64,000 nt of DNA from Akebia trifoliata (taxonomy: Eukaryota > Streptophyta > Magnoliopsida > Ranunculales > Lardizabalaceae): assembly GCA_017979445.1 (NCBI GenBank), contig CM030711.1:14958922-15022921 (forward strand). The letters are read 5' to 3'. The notes beneath the pieces were generated by a model. It did no database searches and had not been told where the DNA came from. It saw only the letters and a program-made list of their open reading frames with translations. A program made the translations under genes and the position numbers. The first letter of the stretch is position 1. Each line of letters begins with the position of its first letter. Of the stretch, positions 9,563 through 21,533 are shown in pieces.

Positions 9563-10290
9563 GCAAAAGTTAGAGCAACAAAGAAAAATAAAAGAAAATC
9601 CTAAGCTAAGAGCGGTCTAAGCTGAAACATCAGAAATCCGAATAATCAAGTTCAATACTTAGCTTAAATCAGACACAGACTCAGAAGTCACAAGTATCTT
9701 GTCTACGATCAATCTGAAAATGTTTACTTCCCCAAGTGAACTAAGGGAGAGAATAGTGAATTTTATGATGAGTCTCAAAAGGAAAATAATTTTGTTCTTT
9801 TGAGCCTGACCCAAAACCTTCAATAAAATTAATCAAAATTAAAAGTTGGATCTTTATTGCGCTTGTGGTAATCAAATTTTTTAAACCTTCATACAAGGGG
9901 CATTTTTCTTTAATATGTAGCTTCCCCTTATACTAGGAGCATTTTTTTTGCATGATGTATTCAATTATTTTCAATGTCATATTTATTGTCAAAATAGGGG
10001 CATTTTATTTTTGAACAATGTTAATCCTAAAAGATAATGAGAACCCCAAACATAAAGTTACCCTCTTGATAACAGTTTTTCGAAAAACTCGTGAGATTCA
10101 AACTCAGGTTTTAAATTCATAAAACTTTTGGATAAAACCTTGAGGTTCAAACAAATGCATTTTGGATCTCACATAGGAGATAGGGCATTCATTCTGTCCC
10201 AGATCTATTCATTCCCAGATTCAACCCCTCTTTTTCAGATTTCATTTTCAATCGTTTTTTCCCAGATTTATTCCTTCATTATCAGTTTTA

Positions 10291-10740
10291 CTCAGCTAGA
10301 TGTCGTCGAGGGTTTTCTCGGAATTATGTTCAGATGCCGTCGAGGGTTTTCTTGAAACTATGCTAAGATGTCGCCAAGGGTTTTCTTGAAATTATGCTCA
10401 GATGCTGTCAAGGATTTTCTTGGAATTATGCTCAAATACCACCAAGGATTTTCTTGGAATTATGCTCAGATGCCGCCAAGGGTTTTCTTGGAACTATGCT
10501 CAGTTACCGCCGAGGGTTTTCTCAGAATTATGCTCAGATGCCGCTAAGGGATTTCTTGGAATTATGCTCAGATGCCGCAGAGGGTTTTCTCGAAACTATG
10601 CTCAGATACCGCCAAGGATTTTCTTGGAAATATGCTCAGATACCGCCAAGGGTTTTTTTGGAATTATGCTCAGATGCCGCCGAGGGTTTTCTCGGAACTA
10701 TACTCAGATGCCGCCGAGGGTTTTCTTGGAATTATGCTCT
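10291..10740 (+). repeat. 34-bp tandem array in the 3' UTR, about 13 copies
   Basis: The unit is about 34 bp, containing GGTTTTCT, GGAATTATGCTCAGATGCCG and CCAAG or CCGAG. The period is exact between neighbours (for example 10446 to 10480). Because 34 is not a multiple of three and no unit has a stop, all three + frames appear open. These are not genes. Each unit can form a hairpin CCRAG-GGTTTT-CTYGG. The array matches the inverted one at 28876-29685 in element 2. Confidence 0.92.
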
Positions 10741-11065
10741 GTTTATATTCACTTCATGCTCAGATTTGACTCATTTTCAACTCAAACTCTTTGAAATCTA
10801 TCTTAGATTTTGAGTCCACACACTTGCACAGTTGTTACATCAGTCAAGGAGAATTTTCTAAAATTCAAGGATCTGACACTGCCAGTGAGAGCTCGCGCTC
10901 AAGGACCTGACATTTTTCTAGTTCGGAGAGAGTTTTACCCTCAAGGATCCGAACACCTCGACGAATTGCTAAATCAGGCTACAAAATGAACTATCACTAG
11001 CTTTGGCATTCGGATATCGCATTATCTACCAAAATAGATTTTCCATCTAGTTTGCTTCAACCCTC

Positions 11066-11082
11066 TGCCAAAGAGGGGCATC
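11066..11082 (+). other. Polypurine tract of element 1
   Basis: AAAGAGGGGCATC directly precedes the TG of the 3' LTR and would prime plus-strand DNA synthesis. The same sequence adjoins the LTRs at 28503 (minus), 41765 (+), 45243 (minus, with AAAGATGAGCATC) and 55270 (minus). Confidence 0.85.
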
Positions 11083-12827
11083 TGTAGACATCCCATTTTT
11101 GCACTCGCCTGATTAATCAACTCGTCAACCCGATCGCAACGGTTTCCAATGATGGATGTATATTCCAATGCTTTATTTTGTTACCAGATATGTTTAAAAA
11201 ATCCGGATGAGGTATCTCGAACTGACAAAACCTAGAAACCACGCTACGCTAGAAAATACGACCCTAGAAACATAGAAATCATCATCTTGTAGACAAAAAG
11301 AAGCTTCACGATAAAAATCACTAAAAATGATCAAATTATCAAAATACCCCTAACATCAAAACAACCTTAGAGCTTACGTTACGATTAGGAAAACTCATTC
11401 AAACACATAAAATAACAAATCGAAACCAAATAAATCATTTCGCCAATTTTCACAAAATTTGACAAAATTACAAAAATGCCCTTCATAAAGTTCACGACCA
11501 TTTCATACAAAAAACTTCATAAATGACAAAAGCCAACATTCCCATTGAATTCATTATGAAAAACTGATTCCAAAACATCCTGAAACGTTGAAAAACGACT
11601 TAAAACGTAAAAAATCCTCTCCGAGGGTAAAACGATAATTTCACAAATTTAATAATTAAAATTTTCAAAATTAATAAATAAAACATTAAATAATGTAATG
11701 TGAAACATTAATAAAATTAATTTAAAAATTTTAACTAAAAAATCGACCAATCAGGCTTTCAGGCAAAATTGTTGATGGTTACTAGGATATTTATTCAAGG
11801 ACCCCTCCATCTGGGGGCCCAAAGAATTAAAGATATAATAAAAGAGGTTCTCCAAAATCTAGTCAATCAAATAAGACTAAAGTCAACCTTAAAGTCAATC
11901 AAGTAGGACTAAAGTCAAGATATTAAAAGCCAACCAAAAAAGATTAAAGTCAAAGTATTAAAGTTAATCTCATAAGACTAAAGTTAAAATCCTAAATCAA
12001 AACACTAATCTAAACTAATTAGGTCAATCTCATAAGACTAAAATCAAAACCCTAAATAAAAATCCTAATCTAAACTAATCAAGTCAATCTCATAAGACTA
12101 AAGTCAAAACCCTAAATTAAAACCCTAAAGACTAAGTCAATCTCATGAGACCAAAGTCTAAACCCTAATTGAAACCCTAAAAGAAACCTTAATCAAACCC
12201 TAATTCTCCTAAAAAAAACTTTATAAATAGGAGCCTCCACACCCTATTTTCGTATCACAGAAAAAATCCTAGAAAAAGTAGGTGAAGAAGCCTCCACAAC
12301 TTCTCCAAAACCCTAATTTTAGAGTCCCAACTCCTTACCTAACACCCCTACTTCGATTTTAGCCTAAAAAACACCTAGAAACCTCTCCAAAACACCCCAA
12401 AAATCAACAACAAATTCAAAGCACCTAGATCCAAGAAGGAGATACCTTACCCCGGAGATCAAAAATCAGATCCGGAGACAGAACGAAGCAAGGAGTACGG
12501 TACAAGGAGCAGTTTCACCAAATCTGAGGGAATAGCACCTTTGCAGATCGAAGGTAAGATTTTCTTTATTTTTTTTATCTAGGTTTTGTTATTAGAGATG
12601 TAATTTTATTTGGGATAAGTAGAGACCGGCATTGGCCGGGCGGGGTTGGTGCCTAACACCTTTCAATCCCGTAATATGATCACCGGATTCGGTTTTTCTG
12701 TAGTAGATTAGTTTTTTATCCGTTTTAGAGTCAGTTTGGTTCCTAGACCGTAATAACTAGGTGGCGACTCCCAAACCTCAAGGGTCAAAAGCGGATCTGC
12801 GTACCCCGCGGATCGAGGGCGCTTTCA
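11083..12827 (+). mobile_element. 3' LTR of element 1
   Basis: 1745 bp, from TGTAGACATCCC to GCGCTTTCA, preceded by the PPT. U3 holds the AAAGTCAA-type repeats and a TATA box at 12222-12230; U5 holds the two hairpins near 12627-12670. In the second hairpin two stem cytosines are T, which still allows G-U pairs in RNA. Several AAACCCTAA-like phrases at 12030-12200 resemble telomere repeats but are irregular. Confidence 0.93.
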
Positions 12828-12832
12828 ATCCC

Positions 12833-13260
12833 TACCAAATATCTTTGGATAGCACACCACTTCAGATGATATGATATACTATCCCTTTAAGACATTCACA
12901 AACTCTTTAACAACTCACAAAATAGCTACGTATATATATATATATATATATATATTTCAAAATAAAAGAGAAATTAACAATACTAGGTTGAGAATGGATA
13001 TCCAGTTTCCTACCATGCAATTGTGGCCCCCCAACCTAAAATAAATTACAATACTTGAAGCTTCTACGCCTACAGAATTTAAATAAACATGCAACCATTC
13101 ATTATTTCTGGATATCTTTTCACCAACGTACACACAACATGCAATGTAAAATGCAGCCATCATCCCTCAGATGTGATTTTGACATTTTATCGATTCATCC
13201 CTTTCTTATTCTGTCATGTTTTCACTTCTTGACTTTTCAAACCAAATCTTTCTTTTTCTA
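12833..13260 (+). repeat. Left arm of a diverged inverted repeat
   Basis: This stretch is the reverse complement, with differences, of about 16590-17085. Shared phrases include GATAGCACACCACTTCAGAT, AACAATACTAGGTTGAGAAT, GGATATCCAGTTTCCTA and TAAATAAACATGCAACCA. It includes a (TA)n run at about 12931-12953. The arm starts directly after the 3' LTR of element 1, so that insertion may have cut its outer end. Confidence 0.75.
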
Positions 13261-16200
13261 GTTTTCAAATTCACTTTGATCATTTAATCGAAAAACTATC
13301 AAATTTTTATTAAAACGGGGTCCCAATAAGCACCCAAAAACAAACTGTCAAAATAGGTAGAAATTTTGCTATGTGTTGGAAACTCAAATTTTCAAAGTTC
13401 TCAAAATTGAAAATAGGTTTATGTACTTGAAAGCCTTTAACATGAGATTTGACATCATATAAGTTTTATTTCATAATTCATAGAAACACAAAAGATATTC
13501 GCTTTTGAAAATTGGACAAAAACGTTAAAATTTATGTTTTTTTTCTTTAAGCCAATAATCAGATTTTGATCATTGGAGTTTTGGATTTTAAAATCATTCC
13601 CATTGTTCCGAAATAGGGGGTAAAATCTTAATTTCATTAAAGAACTTAAAGTAAATGGACATTTACTTAAATGTTTTTAATGAAATAAAGGGTTGGAATG
13701 TGTTTACACATGAAGAGGAGTTCAATGTAAGAATATGGCCCAATTTCTAAAAACAAAGTTTGAGCACAGTGGAACCGTGCTCTTTCACAGTAGAACCGTG
13801 GAAAAGGCACGGTGGCACCATGACTGTTCACAGTGGAACCGTCAGAACATTGAAACTCGTGAATTTTTTCATTTTTTCGTCGTTTCTTCGAGTTATTCAC
13901 TCGTTTTCGATTATATTAGCCCACCCACGGATCCAATATTTAAATCATGATAAAATACATCTAATATATTAGTTCTAACATGAATTTGAAATAATTGAAA
14001 TGACATTCTATAATTTTAAAACATACAACAAGTTTTGAAGAAAACCTAAATGCATATTTTCGAAATCTACGATTATTAATAAGAATCAAGAGTCCCTTAC
14101 ACTTGTGGTTGTTAGACATGATAAGCTAGCTTGAAAATCAAGGGTCAGCAGTCTGAAACTTCGAATTCGGTTGAACTTGAGTGCCAAACAAATCGGGTTG
14201 GTTGCGAAACCCTCGATGGAAATGTTCTTCCTTCTCTTACAACGATGGACAACCCTTCTTCTAAATGGGTGAGTCTCTAAGTGTGTAGAATCAAAACTTC
14301 TTTGCTGGTTTTTGGTGAAAATCCAAGAGAATAAAAAAGAGATTAAGGTTGGATAGGGTGAGAACGTGGAGCTCGACAACGTCGACGACTTTGCCTTCTT
14401 CGTCGAGGTTCAATTCAGACTTGATTACCAGGGATCTTGTCGAAAATGGGTTGAACCCTTGGTTTGGGAGAAAAAGTTGGTTCTTTATGAGTTAGAAAGA
14501 AGCAAATGAAATAAATGAAAGGTTTGGTTCTTTTATAACAAAAGCTAGAGGGTATTTTTGGCATTTTCCTTTAGTTTCTATTTTCGATGGTAAGCTGACC
14601 ATTCGGGCTCGGAAAATGATAATTGAGTATTCTATTTCATTGAATTTTTCTGATTCTCACTCTAACGAAAATTTACTATTTTGGGTCCCATTTAACATGA
14701 AATTCGAAAATTTTATAACATTTTCATCCGAACTCGAATTTGAATTTGCTTACAGGCTAAAATATATACATCGACCTCTTTAAATCCAATGGCGGAGTCA
14801 GTTTTTGTTAAAAATGATTAGAACAATAGTCGAGTATTTTACTCTAAATTCCCCTTTTAAAAATTTTCTCAAAATATCACCATTTGGTTTCTTCGAGATA
14901 TGAGTTAAAAACTCAGGGTATTACATAGACGTACTAGCCCCGATTGTTGCATGATCCCCGCTCCTCTAATGTTCTCTATAGAATGTCCATCTCATGTAAG
15001 AAGTATCTGTACCATCACAGACTAAGTGATCTACGATTGTTTCTATATTTTTCCTTGTCAATAAGATATTACGACATATGACAGAATGACAAAAATAATG
15101 ATTATCATTATCAAAATTTTGCCTATTCATTTTCAAGTACTCAATACATTTTGCCTATCCACTGTAAAATCCTGAGTTTTTGATTCATATTTCAAGAAAA
15201 AATAAATAGTTGAATTTTGAAAAATAAATCCTAAAATTGGACTTAGGGTAGAACTATAAGATTTTGGTCTGATCATTTTTAATGAAATCTAACCTCAACA
15301 TTAGATTTAAAATGATCAAAAAATATACTTTAGCCTATAAGCACGCTTAAATGCGAATTCGAACAAAAAAATTACAAAATCCTCGATTACCGAGTCAGAT
15401 TAGGTTAAAATAATGACTTTTTGTTAGAGTAATAATTTTTAAAATTTGAACATACCATTGGATTTGTAACAAAAAATTATAGAAAATTGATTACTTATTT
15501 ATCATTTTTTGAGATCAAAAAGTTTAATTATCGTTAAAAACGAAAATGACGTCAATTTTAGGGTGGTCACATCGGGCCAGAAATGTAAAATTTTGTTCGA
15601 GATAGAATTTATAGAAATTGACCATACCATTAAATCTGGAACAAAAAATTAGATAAAATAGAGTATTCACTTGTTACTTTTAGAGTTCAGATGGTCAAGT
15701 TGTCATCGATCAAAATAATAGGCAAAATACCGATTTCGTCCCAAGACTTTATATAAATAAAATTTTTAATTTTTTTTTATATTCATCATTATTCTCACGC
15801 ATCCAAAACCAGCCAACATTTTTTTTTTAAATTTGTTTTTCCCTCGACTTTCCAACTCAAATTCGTCTCGAACGGTCCATCATTGACAACCGACAGAGAA
15901 GGGAAAAAGGTCCGCAGCCTTGACATCTACAAAACCTACCTAATTTCCTTTCGTTTTCCTTTTTTTCACCCCGTATCGTCAAAAAATAGTCGTATATATA
16001 TACAGGGGTTTCGCAACTTCAACCTCGGATTTCATCCATTTCGGGATAAACCGTCCTCTTTTATAGAAGGGAGAAAGGACGACAGCGTCGAGATCTTCGA
16101 AACCATCGAGTTAGATTCAAAAATCAGCTATCTCGAAGTTTGAACCACCTCGATTTCTATACTAATTATCTTGATTTCCATGCATGCGCTTCGTTCATTT

Positions 16201-16589
16201 CGCACAGAGATTGTAAGGAATTCTCAATTTCTATTAGTAATCGTAGATTATGAAATTTTCATTTAGGATTTTATTAAAAATTTGTGGTAAGTTTCAAAAA
16301 GTATAGAATTCAATTGGTTATTTCAAATTCATGTCAGAACTTGTATATTTGATATGTTTAATTATATTTTATAATAAATTATACATGGGTAGAATATTTC
16401 AACGGGTTATTTCCGTCAGTTGGGTCCTATGCACCGTTCGGACCTCGTTTTGATCTAAATTTTATATTTTTTCAATGTTATTGATAAAAATACATTTCAT
16501 AATTGAAAAAATGATTTAATATTCAATGAACTCAAATTGAGTTGATAAATATCAGAAAGTGGATATTTTGTTTGAAAGATTGAAAATAG
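13261..16589. other. Interior of the inverted-repeat unit, no gene recognised
   Basis: About 3.3 kb of AT-rich sequence without a supportable coding frame or transposase motif. 13760-13850 contains several CACAGTGGAACCGTG-like words, partly palindromic. Around 14900-14930 the phrase ending AAACTCAGGGTATTACA resembles an LTR end, and a similar phrase lies inverted near 15165-15195. I read this as old, layered mobile DNA. Confidence 0.4.
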
Positions 16590-16959
16590 TAAAAATCGAA
16601 AAAAGGAAGAAAAGGTATGAAACGGTAAAATGTCAGAGTCACACCCAATGGGTGATGTCTGCATTTTACATTGTTGTGTTGTGTATAGGTTGGTTAACGG
16701 ATATCAAGGGATAATGTTACTGGTTGCATGTTTATTTACTTTCTGTTAGCGTGAGGCGCTGTTTACTTTTCCATTATGTTATTTATTTTAGGCCGGGTGG
16801 CCACACTTGCATGATAGGAAACTGGATATCCATTCTCAATCTTGTATTGTTAATTTCTCATTTGTTTTCAAATGAAAATAATATATATATATACATGATA
16901 GAAAACTGGATATCCATTCTCAATCTTGTATTGTTAATTTCTCATTTATTTTCAATGAA

Positions 16960-16996
<37 letters not shown>

Positions 16997-17085
16997 TTTT
17001 TTGAACTGTTAAAGAGTCTGTGAATGCTTGAAAGGATAGTGCGTCATATCATCTGGAGTGGTGTACTATCCTGGGATGTACACTA
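16590..17085 (-). repeat. Right arm of the diverged inverted repeat
   Basis: Reverse complement of 12833-13260. It contains an internal tandem duplication of about 85 bp: the stretch beginning ATGATAGGAAACTGGATATC near 16811 is repeated from about 16896, each copy ending in a (TA)n run. The long terminal inverted repeats would fit a Mutator-like or foldback element, but no 9-bp target duplication can be shown. Confidence 0.7.
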
Positions 17086-18240
17086 GGGACCACAAAGCTC
17101 ATACGTGGTATGGGACGCATATGAGAGTGGAGTCACAACTGGAATCCAGATTTTTTCTTTCTATCTTTACCAGTGAACTTGTAATGTAAAGGTGATCGTA
17201 TATGAATGATTTGTATATTTGGAAATCACATGTACGCCTGATAAGCATAGACGAATGTTCTGACACATTGAAAAGAGATCCATTGCTTACGGTCACGTCA
17301 AACGGCCAGCCTGAGTCGGAAAAATTATCCCGCAAGTGTAGTGAACAGCGACTAACCATAAAATCAAGAACTAATACTTTATTATGCAACATCACATCCT
17401 GACTGGGAGTGATCCAGTCATGAATCCCAACTCTCTAATTTCACTACTCTACCATTGTGTATTATGTACATGTTATCTTATTTTGATATATAAAATGAAA
17501 TGCATGTTTATACAAAAATATAATATTTTCATTTGAACAATTAGATTTGTATAAAAAAAATGTTATAGTGAGTATTGTTAATCGATGTAATGTGAGTTTT
17601 AAAATGTTTTGTTGCTAATCCTTGGCTATATGTACCAGTTAATTGTAGCTTATTCTGTAAAACTTTACATATGTTAAAATGATTTAGTATGCTTATTCGT
17701 TCATGTTAGAAGAAGTTATTGGCAGAAATTATTATCTTCCTTACTAGGTAATCATTGTTACTCACCCTTTCTTTCTCCATTTTTTTTTAGTTTCAAATCC
17801 GAAGCTTGGCAAGGTAGGTGTAGAAAATGAGTGAGAATCATCTGGTGGGTCAGATAGACAGTCAGAGTCCGTCGTTTGGTGAGTATTGGAGTTATACCCC
17901 CTAGTAGTGTCGATTTGTCCAAGAGTATTATAGATTTTGTTCTAAGTGACAGGATTTTTGTTAGAGTGAGAAGTTTTTGTATAATCCCGTATATAAATTT
18001 CTTCTTCCACACTCTGATCTATCGTACGTTATTAGATGTATATAGACTTCCGTTAGTATTATATTTTTGTATGTATATATGCATGTTTGTATGTCGTTTA
18101 TCAAGTGCAAGTTGAACGCCTTGGAATGCTAACATAAACAGAGAAGACTATGCCAAAATTTCGAGACACCACCTTACGCCTCGAGATCTGACATGGGGCT
18201 TTGTGTTAGCGTTTGGCAGGGTGCCACATCTACTTTTTGC
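17086..18240. other. Unassigned, possible old retrotransposon LTR
   Basis: No supportable gene. The right end (about 18110-18230) reads like an LTR edge: inverted, it begins TGTGGCACCCTGCCAAACGC. No partner LTR, PBS or PPT is visible, so this stays a guess. Confidence 0.25.
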
Positions 18241-21200
18241 TAACTGATAAGTAAGAGGAAAAAATAATATATTTTTAGAAAGATGTTTAAACTAATTATA
18301 AAATATATTGTTGGTACTGTCATTTATCATAGTCTTTCGAATCATTCAATGTGATCATGACGATCAAATTAATAGACTTCTATGAATTAATGATGTTGGA
18401 CTTCTAATGCCATAGTATGTGGGGACCATATCTATTTTTATGAAAGGGTAGTAGAGTAATATTTAATACTATGGAACACTCTATTAAAAGTGTATTTTAA
18501 GCATTAAATGATTACAAAAAGGACAATATTAAGTAAGAGAGACGGCTGTGCTATCAACAGTATATCCCAACAGAAACATTCCAAACCAATCCAAAATATT
18601 ATGAAATATAGCTAGACATCTTGAAACATTCTAAAAGCATTGAATGTTTTGGGGTCAAAAGTTTCAATCTGATTTCGATGGAAATCAATCTAAATGTTCT
18701 ACTAAAACATTTCGAAAATGACAAGAGAAAAAAAATATCATGGTTACAACCACCAACTAGAATGAAAGACAAAGCTACACAACTACTTGAAAAAGGAATG
18801 TATGGTTCAAAGATGAATCAATAGTTTAACCATTTTAATACAGAATTGCAACAACACCACACAATGTTACCTTTGCACTTCCAACTTCAAAAAATTTGAC
18901 GACAAAACTTGGCACGATGTGACATGCTAGGCACTTTTCATACATATGGCAGAATTAATTTATACTAAAAATACTTCTCAAACAATTTAACATGAAGTAA
19001 GTGAATATTCTATCTATTTTAATAAGTAGGATAGCTATCATGTACTAAATTTTCTTGCATGCGCTACAGTTATACTATTGTACCATTTAAAATAAATATT
19101 GTACCACAACTAAATATTTGCACAATCATGCTATTGTTTTGAATTTTAAGAGGTTTCCATGCTGGACACCTTGACACTTGGCACAAGTACCACATGTCAA
19201 GATGGTAAAGCTAATAGATGTCCAATTATTCTTTTGGGTGATATAATACAAAGTATATGACCACTCATCTCAAGGCAATGTTTCTGTTGAGAAAAATATT
19301 GAGACTAATTTGACTGAAATATTCCGAAATAATACAATACATTCCAACACAAACCAAAACTTTAAACCATATGGCAACTAATAAATGACCTTACTAGACC
19401 AATTAAAGACTAAACTGCAGTCAAAGTTGAAAAATCCAATTTAGTAAAACCAGTAGATAAATTCTAAACCAATGAGAAACCTATTAAAATAAAGGTAAAA
19501 AGAGGAACACCATGAAGATGAGTCAAGTTGGTTTGGACTCTTTGGCACTACCCAAATCCAAAAAAAAAAAAAAATTATAACACAAAATCACCATCCCAAT
19601 ATTAACTAGGCTAAATAATTCAAACTTTCACTCCTATATGTGACACATTAATTGAGTATGAAGACGTTTACATCCCATTACCCTCTCCACTCTTTCCTTC
19701 CCATAACAAATCTGTCATTTTTCACTTGATCACCACCACCATCCGATCCTACATAGCATGAGAAGTCATCATAATAACCATTGTATCTCACTCAAAATAA
19801 CTTACCATACTTACGAAGTGCACTAATAAACATTACTTACAAGGAAGAAATGACTTCACATATTCATACAAGAAATTTGGAAAGTTTATCATTGAAGTTA
19901 CTAGGATGCGGCTACACGCTGAATATCAAAGAAGAGAATAACGAAAATCATTTATTCTTACTAGTAGGTCAGGTCAATAGGTGAAATGGCCAAGCCAGCA
20001 AAATTACTTGGACCAAAAACCAATGGTTTAGTTAGTGAGTCAAATATGCAATAGGAGACACCGCCAACAAAGATAAAAAATGGAGATCATCCATACACAT
20101 TTCAGCACCTTCAGTGAAAGGGTAACATCATCATGATTAAACTAGCCTCGTCCCTCAATGATCATCACGTTGCAAAATAGCAATTCATAAATATATAGTC
20201 ACAAACCAGCCTTCTACATTTCATGGGAAAACTTAAATTTAAAAGAAGAATTAAGAAACAAATATATCTATATATATATTGAGCTTGATCCAAGGTATTG
20301 AAAATAGTCGACTATCAAGCTATTTTAAAAAGAAACTATTTTAATTTTGCTATAAGAAGTAGGATAGATACAAGTGAAACTATTTTAAATGAATAATGAT
20401 TTTCTAATTAGAAAGTCTTCACTCCGTCAATACTTGGCTGACATGGCATGGATATAGAACCATAGATCTTTTTCCTCGAGATACACCACTTTACATCTTT
20501 TATGGGGTATGTGTAATTGTGTATCCCAAGGAAAAAAAGAAAGATCTATAGTACTAGTTTCATCTCCAACTCTTGTTCCTTTTATATGCAAATTATGATC
20601 TCCATTTATCAGCAATAGTTCTCTATGTTCCATAGGTGTTGGAAACTTAGTGTAACTAAAGCCATCTATCTCCTTCAACCATAACATAATTCTAACCATC
20701 TTTGGCCATCTAGTATTCCCTTCTAAGATACTTGCAATCCTTCGAAGCCAGGTTTTCCCTCCAATAGAATTCAAACTCCAATAGAACATGCATCATACCA
20801 AATTCATATTTTCTCTAATAGTAGTAAATATCATCCTTTAAAAAGGGAGATTATTGGGAATATCTTCAAGGTAGTAGGATCAGGAGAGACCTCATTTGGG
20901 AAAGTAGAAGGAAAACCTATATATATAACACCCACACCCACATCCACAAAATAAAAAAAAGAGCAAGCTAACAAAAATCACAAATCAGAAACAATCACAT
21001 GACATAAACTAACAACATGTTATAAGAAATTAAAGTTGATTTGAAATTACCTAAGATAAAACACTATTATATATAGAACACTCCTTCATGCATTAGGATT
21101 TAAATGTTGTTGAGCTTTAAAAATGTATAGAAAGCTAGTTAGAAACTAGGTTTAAGGTTTTAAGCACCAACTCTAAAGCTTTAAAAAAAAAACCAACAGA

Positions 21201-21533
21201 GTTGACAGAGAGCTCAAAAAATAGACCCTTAACGAATTAAACTCAAATAAAAGAAACTACATTCATATCATCTAAGCTAAATTCATTAATGCATCCAATC
21301 AGATTTCTCTAATTTTACATCCAAATTTATCAGAAAAGCTCCAAAAACAACTATAAATCACAACCAAAACATAATAATTAGTGAATATTAAAGTAAAAAA
21401 ATAGAAGCTGTAAAGAAACTAGAATAAAAATGTAAGAAAAAAAAAAGAAGTGAAGATAGCCTACTTGAAAAATTATGATTTTTACAAAAAAAAAAAAAAT
21501 TCACTAGTAACTCTACGATTAAAAGTTCATTTT
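18241..21533. other. AT-rich stretch without recognised genes
   Basis: About 3.3 kb. I see no domain, RNA gene or clear repeat boundary, only short A/T runs (19560-19577, 20266-20280, 21481-21500). One uninterrupted frame at 20427-20789 is listed separately. Confidence 0.5.
20427..20789 (-). CDS. Unrecognised 120-residue frame
   Basis: An ATG-started frame on the minus strand, 120 residues, with normal-looking amino acid use (rich in W, R and L) rather than low-complexity filler. The C-terminal third has a cluster H-I-P-H-K-R-C-K-V-V-Y-L-E. I do not recognise the family. It could be one exon of a decayed host gene; there is no matching upstream or downstream frame. Confidence 0.25.
   Translation of the reverse strand: MFYWSLNSIGGKTWLRRIASILEGNTRWPKMVRIMLWLKEIDGFSYTKFPTPMEHRELLLINGDHNLHIKGTRVGDETSTIDLSFFPWDTQLHIPHKRCKVVYLEEKDLWFYIHAMSAKY

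Larger units (their letters stand above)
8857..11082 (+). other. Long 3' UTR of element 1
   Basis: About 2.2 kb between the integrase stop and the 3' LTR with no coding potential I can support. It holds a conserved block at 9001-9077 containing TACGTAGGCAACCT, a set of similar hairpins at 9366-9562, several stretches of the form ...GGGGCATTT..., the 34-bp array at 10291-10740, and the PPT. The same order recurs in elements 2 and 3 and in the 44-64 kb copies. Confidence 0.8.
1..12827 (+). mobile_element. Element 1: Ty3/gypsy Tat/Ogre-type LTR retrotransposon, 5' LTR outside the window
   Basis: Domain order on the + strand is gag, aspartic protease, G-patch, linker, RT, Ty3-type RNase H, archaeal-type RNase H, integrase, long 3' UTR, polypurine tract and 3' LTR. 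The second RNase H, the G-patch and the lack of a chromodomain place it in the Tat/Ogre lineage of Ty3/gypsy (family knowledge). The coding part is broken by nonsense codons in gag and integrase, a 53-bp tandem duplication in gag, a deletion and frame change at the start of RT, and a solo LTR in RT. It cannot encode a working polyprotein. The left end is cut by the window, so the left TSD cannot be checked; the sequence after the 3' LTR starts ATCCC. Confidence 0.93.

Noticed and set aside
10394..10813. Overlapping + strand frames of 130-139 residues
   Set aside because: Same 34-bp array as above, in element 1; not coding.
12030..12200. AAACCCTAA-like words resembling interstitial telomere repeats
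   Set aside because: Spacing is irregular and the words lie in an LTR whose other copies do not have them as a perfect array.
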